The translations under genes and the position numbers were made by a program. Positions 60,646 to 64,000 of a stretch of 64,000 bases of DNA are shown piece by piece (the first letter of the stretch is position 1; the number at the start of each line of letters is the position of its first letter). Source of the stretch: Rathayibacter caricis DSM 15933 (GTDB lineage: Bacteria; Actinomycetota; Actinomycetes; Actinomycetales; Microbacteriaceae); NCBI RefSeq assembly GCF_003044275.1, contig NZ_PZPL01000001.1, positions 1,364,001 to 1,428,000 of the forward strand, read 5' to 3'. The notes beneath the pieces were generated by a model that saw nothing but the letters and a program-made list of their open reading frames with translations, did no database searches and was not told the DNA's origin.

Positions 60646-60713
60646 GTCGGGCAGCTTATCGACGCGCGTACACGGTTCCAGAAGGTCTGAGGGGCGGGGC
60701 GCGTCGAGCGCTG

Positions 60714-61238
60714 CTATCCGTCGAACACGTCGCCGCTGGCGAAGGCCGCGTCCTCGGGGAGCAGTGCCACCAGGGGCTCGGGGCAGTCGTCGAGGAGAGT
60801 GCGTCCGGTGGACGGCATGGGGTCCCTGGTGAACTCGGCCTCGACGCGATAGCAGGTGTAGACCTCGCTCGGACTCGCGCCGTCGACGTCGGGTGATCGC
60901 GGACCCGAGGCGATGAAGACCGACACGTCCGTCGAGAAGGGCGTCGAGGAGATGTCGTAGAGGACGACGCCGCCCGCGCTGAGATCGAGGTCGGACGCTG
61001 TGGAGGCCTTCCCGTCCCAGCGCATGCCACTGAGGGCTGCGAGGTACGGCTCGGGCTCGTCGACCTGCGGCTGGTGGAGCTGAGAGGACAGCGGGTCCTC
61101 GAAAGCCATGATCTGCCGTGCGAGCACGTCGTCGATCCCGCTCTCGTAGCCCTCATAGCGGGTCGGGCCGCACCCGGAGAGGAGGAGCACGGCCGCGCCC
61201 ACCGCCGTCGCGGACGCGATCGTGCGGAGCCGCTCCAT
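60714..61238 (-). CDS. Hypothetical lipoprotein
   Basis: 174 aa. Lipobox LLSGC near residue 23 and a soluble domain with LYDISSTPFSTDVSVFIASGP. The ATG at 61238 is preferred; a GTG at 61247 would add three residues. Unknown function. Confidence 0.7.
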   Translation of the reverse strand: MERLRTIASATAVGAAVLLLSGCGPTRYEGYESGIDDVLARQIMAFEDPLSSQLHQPQVDEPEPYLAALSGMRWDGKASTASDLDLSAGGVVLYDISSTPFSTDVSVFIASGPRSPDVDGASPSEVYTCYRVEAEFTRDPMPSTGRTLLDDCPEPLVALLPEDAAFASGDVFDG

Positions 61239-61339
61239 GAGCGCCACTCTAGGCGGGCGATCGCGCCATGGCTTTCCGCATGGCGCCCCGCTTCCGAGCC
61301 GGAGAACGAGGCCGCCGCGACGTACCCTAGCCTCACGTC

Positions 61340-61576
61340 ATGCGCGAGCCGTCCCCACCGTCGATCCGGCGGAGGATCGCACGTCTGGCCAGGCTCGCTC
61401 TCGTGGACGTCGACGCCGGGGTGGTGAGCAGTTTCGTCTTCGGGGTCGTGGTCGGCGCGGTCTTCGTCGTCGTCGGCTCCGTCACGGAGGAGCGCTGGAC
61501 CATCCCGTTCGGCGTCGGACTGGCGATCGTGTCGCTCGCGGTCCTGATCGACCGGCGTCGCGAGCGGGAGAAGTAG
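61340..61576 (+). CDS. Small two-span membrane protein
   Basis: 78 aa with spans near 28-48 and 55-70 and basic ends. The ATG is only a few bases after TACCCT/TAGCCT, so it may be leaderless. Confidence 0.6.
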   Translation: MREPSPPSIRRRIARLARLALVDVDAGVVSSFVFGVVVGAVFVVVGSVTEERWTIPFGVGLAIVSLAVLIDRRREREK

Positions 61577-61617
61577 CGGGGCGGATCGTCCTCCGTCGCT
61601 CGAGCGATCCCTTCCCT

Positions 61618-61712
61618 GCTGGTCGAGCAGCGCCGGAGGCGCGTATCGAGACCCGCGATGTCCTGGGGCTGGCGGATCTCGAGACGCCCGCTGCGCGGGC
61701 TACTCGATCAGC
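61618..61712. repeat. Intergenic repeat, family A
   Basis: GCTGGTCGAG and CTACTCGATCAGC bound a GC-rich core between convergent genes; closest in sequence to the copy at 60180. Confidence 0.8.
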
Positions 61713-61724
61713 GAGGGAGGGCGA

Positions 61725-62924
61725 TCAGCCCTCGACGGCCGCGATCTCGATCGGGGCGCCCGGGAGGGACGCGGTCTCGAGGATCTCGCCCGTCGCGGTG
61801 TCGACCGCGTGGATCTCGGAGGTGGCGGGCTCGGTCACGTACGCGACGTCGCCGAGCACGACCAGCGCGGGGTGCGCGTCCTGCCACTCGATCGGGCCGG
61901 ACCACGGGGCGACGACCGGGTACGACGCGGTGATCTCTCCGGTGGTCACGTCGAGGGCGTGCAGAGCGCCGTCGGTGCCCAGGATCAGGCCGTTGTCGTC
62001 GCTCGTGCGGGCGATACCGCGCCAGGTGTAGCCGACTCCCTCGGGCAGGTCGAGCACGGTGGAGGTCGTGGCGACGGTGTCGGTCAGCACCACGGAGGAG
62101 AGCTCGACGCCCTCCGCGTCCGGGTCGCTGTTGTAGTCGCCGATCGTGATCGCCGAGGTCTCGCTCACGTACTGGTTCCCGGTGCGGCCGTAGGCGTCCG
62201 GAGCCGCGATCTTCGTGAACGCGCCGTCGTCGTACACGAGCACGCCGTTGCTGCAGCCGAAGACCGCGATCTCGTCGGCGGCCGCACCCTCGCCGTGCAC
62301 GGCGGGGCAGTCCTCGCTGCGGCCGATCTCCTCGCGGGAGGAGTCGAGGGCGCGGACTCCGGTGCGCGACTCGCTGTCGCCGATCGTGGTCAGCAGGGTG
62401 CCGTCCTCGAGCTCGATCGAGACGCCGTGGTGCGCGGCGGGGGACTCGATCGTCTCGGACTCGGGCAGCTCGCCGTCGGCCACGGCCGGGGCGAGGTCGG
62501 CGGTGTCGAAGACGGTGGTCGCTCCGGTGCCGTCGGCGAACAGGATCGTCTTCCCGCCGTGGCGGACCACGTGGCCCGGGGTCGGTGCGTCGAAGACGAG
62601 GTCGGTCAGCTCGGGCTCGCCGGCTCCGGCGCCCGTGTCGAGGACCCGGAAGCCCTCCTCCGTCGACACGAGCACGGTGCGCCCGTCGCCCGAGGAGTTG
62701 ACCCGATTGAAGCCCGCGAGCTCGATGTCGGACTCGAGGTCCAGCGTCGTGCCGTCGAGCACGAGCAGTCCGCCGTCGTAGGTGAGGGCGAGGCGAGGTC
62801 CCGAGGGGGCCGCGGAGGAGGTGGGCGACGCGGCGTTCCCGGAGCCCGAGCAGGCGGTGAGGGCGAGAGCCGCGGTGGCGGCGAGTGCGGCGGCGGCGAG
62901 CGCGCGGCGGTGAGGGGTGTTCAT
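61725..62924 (-). CDS. aztD: Zinc metallochaperone AztD
   Basis: 399 aa. Lipoprotein-type signal with LTAC near residue 25, then a beta-propeller fold. The SPAAHHGVSIEL motif near 165, CPAVHGEG and FGCSNGV fit AztD, which delivers zinc to the AztC binding protein outside the membrane. It is directly after aztC. A second AztD-like gene end lies upstream of aztC. Confidence 0.85.
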   Translation of the reverse strand: MNTPHRRALAAAALAATAALALTACSGSGNAASPTSSAAPSGPRLALTYDGGLLVLDGTTLDLESDIELAGFNRVNSSGDGRTVLVSTEEGFRVLDTGAGAGEPELTDLVFDAPTPGHVVRHGGKTILFADGTGATTVFDTADLAPAVADGELPESETIESPAAHHGVSIELEDGTLLTTIGDSESRTGVRALDSSREEIGRSEDCPAVHGEGAAADEIAVFGCSNGVLVYDDGAFTKIAAPDAYGRTGNQYVSETSAITIGDYNSDPDAEGVELSSVVLTDTVATTSTVLDLPEGVGYTWRGIARTSDDNGLILGTDGALHALDVTTGEITASYPVVAPWSGPIEWQDAHPALVVLGDVAYVTEPATSEIHAVDTATGEILETASLPGAPIEIAAVEG

Positions 62925-62968
62925 GGCTTCCTTCGTGGTCGAGCCGTTTCCGGCGCGTGGACGGAGTG

Positions 62969-63886
62969 TCAGGGAGACAGTCCGGTGGAGAGGAGGCGCT
63001 CGTTGCTGCGCATCATCTCGAGGTAGGTGGGAGCGCCTCCGTCGGGGGCGGTCAGGGATTCGGTGAACAGCGCGACGACGTCGACGTCGAGGTCGGCCTC
63101 GTCGGCGAGCACCTGCACGAGGCGGTCGGGCTGCGACGAGTCGGCGAAGATCGTCGGCACGCCGGCCTCCTCGATCGCCGAGGTCAGCTCCTCGAGGTCG
63201 GAGGCGCTGGGCGCTGCGAGGGTCGTCCCGCTCGGCAGCACCGCGCCGATCACGCGGAAGCCGAAGCGGTCGGCGAGGTAGCCGAAGACGTGGTGGTTCG
63301 TGACGAGCGCGCGGCGCTCCTCAGGGATCGCGGCGAACGACGCCGTCATCTCGGCGTCCAGCGCCTCGAGCTCGCCCCGGTACGCGGCGACGCTCGAGGC
63401 GAGGGCGGAGGGATCCACTCCGTCGATCGCGAGGCGCGGCTCGAGGCCGTCGACGACGTCGATCATCCGCTGCGGGTCGGTCCAGAAGTGCGGGTCGACC
63501 TCGCCCTCCGCGTCGCCCTCGGTGTACGCGAGCGTCTCGATCAGGTCGCCCGCGGCGACCACCTCGACCCCCTCGGCGGCGGCCGCGTCGACGTGCTGCT
63601 GCAGTCCCTCCTCCAGGCCCAGCCCGTTCGAGACGATCAGGTCGGCGTCGAGCAGTCGCGCCGCCTCCCTGGCCGAGATCTCGAAGGAGTGCGGGTCGGC
63701 GTCGGGCGCCATCAGCGTCATCACCTCGGCCTGGCCGCCGACGAGGCGCTCGACGACGTCGCCGAGGATGTTCGTGGTGACGACCACGAGGGGCCCGTCG
63801 GCGGAGGCGGGGCCGGAGCAGCCCGCGGTCAGAGCGCCGAGCGAGAGGGCGGCGGAGGCGGCGACCGCACGGGCGAGGCGCCTCAT
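62969..63886 (-). CDS. aztC: Zinc ABC transporter binding lipoprotein AztC
   Basis: 305 aa. Lipobox LTAGC near residue 23, then a cluster A-I fold with zinc ligands expected in DADPHSFE, DPHFWTD and TNHHVFGYLADRFGF. The ATG overlaps the upstream stop (ATGA). Captures zinc for an AztAB importer, presumably encoded beyond the window. Confidence 0.9.
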   Translation of the reverse strand: MRRLARAVAASAALSLGALTAGCSGPASADGPLVVVTTNILGDVVERLVGGQAEVMTLMAPDADPHSFEISAREAARLLDADLIVSNGLGLEEGLQQHVDAAAAEGVEVVAAGDLIETLAYTEGDAEGEVDPHFWTDPQRMIDVVDGLEPRLAIDGVDPSALASSVAAYRGELEALDAEMTASFAAIPEERRALVTNHHVFGYLADRFGFRVIGAVLPSGTTLAAPSASDLEELTSAIEEAGVPTIFADSSQPDRLVQVLADEADLDVDVVALFTESLTAPDGGAPTYLEMMRSNERLLSTGLSP

Positions 63887-64000
63887 CGTCCGGTCTCCAC
63901 GAGCAGGCGGGCGTCGAGCTCGAAGCTGCGGGCGAGGCGGGCGGAATCGTCGTAGTCGATCTCGTGCACGAGCCCGGTCGCGGGCGAGTTGACGTAGGCG
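63883..64000 (-). CDS. AztD-like protein (C-terminal part, cut by window)
   Basis: The last 38 codons read AYVNSPATGLVHEIDYDDSA and onward to LLVETGR. This resembles the C-terminal blade of AztD (compare AYVTEPATSEIHAVD at the end of the gene at 61725). It overlaps aztC by 4 bp. Assignment rests on this short stretch. Confidence 0.6.
   Translation of the reverse strand, partial: AYVNSPATGLVHEIDYDDSARLARSFELDARLLVETGR

Noticed and set aside
1..64000. tRNA, rRNA and CRISPR arrays
   Set aside because: No tRNA T-loop pattern with matching arms, no rRNA sequence and no regularly spaced repeat-spacer array was found by eye.

Overview
The window is very GC-rich (roughly 70 percent), with dense coding, GTG starts, short ATGA/GTGA gene overlaps and actinobacterial families: SipW/TasA-type secretion, HtaA haem proteins, Azt zinc import, ANTAR regulators and DUF7882-type small proteins. 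It fits a Microbacteriaceae chromosome, most likely Rathayibacter or a close relative. That placement is inferred from gene content, not from a database match.

Region by region. 1-5.9 kb: a carbohydrate ABC importer operon (two permeases and a binding lipoprotein) leading into a GH35 beta-galactosidase cut by the window edge, with a divergent LacI-family repressor. 5.9-8.1 kb: two unrecognised genes and a DUF808 membrane protein. 8.5-12.2 kb: a secreted multidomain GH30 glycosidase whose upstream operators match those of the importer, suggesting one galactan-utilisation regulon. 12.4-14.8 kb: a CDF metal exporter with a CzrA-type ArsR sensor, plus small genes. 15.1-16.4 kb: a retron-type reverse transcriptase without an evident partner. 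16.5-23.5 kb: a lipoprotein, a Gfo/Idh oxidoreductase fused to a Dabb domain, a GT4 glycosyltransferase pair, small proteins and a GAF-ANTAR regulator. 23.7-30 kb: a surface-fibre cluster (TasA-like proteins, SipW signal peptidase, a sortase-type surface protein and a DUF11-repeat adhesin).

30.0-33.7 kb is a compositional island with much lower GC. It holds a tight three-gene operon: an sce7726-family protein with a PD-(D/E)xK nuclease motif, an sce7725/beta-family protein, and a zinc-finger RES-domain protein (NAD+ phosphorylase-like toxin). A convergent DUF726 alpha/beta hydrolase lies beside it. This is the best candidate for a poorly described system, probably defence or toxin-like.

35.7-45.1 kb is a haem-iron locus: HtaA proteins, a DUF916/WxL partner, HmuTUV and haem oxygenase, with DtxR/IdeR-type boxes. 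45.5-47.8 kb: a cell-wall-binding repeat protein with a small leader ORF, and an isolated RarA C-terminal-like protein. 47.8-49.6 kb appears non-coding and contains repeats. 49.7-52.6 kb: a processive GT2, a mini membrane protein and a GH16 glucanase. 53.0-56.3 kb: a permease, a TIGR03943 protein and a membrane-anchored protein in one operon. 56.6-61.6 kb: DUF805, two MFS transporters and small proteins. 61.7-64 kb: the zinc AztC/AztD genes, with a second AztD-like gene cut by the window edge.

Several families of dyad-symmetric intergenic repeats are scattered through the window. Most of them lie between the 3' ends of convergent genes.
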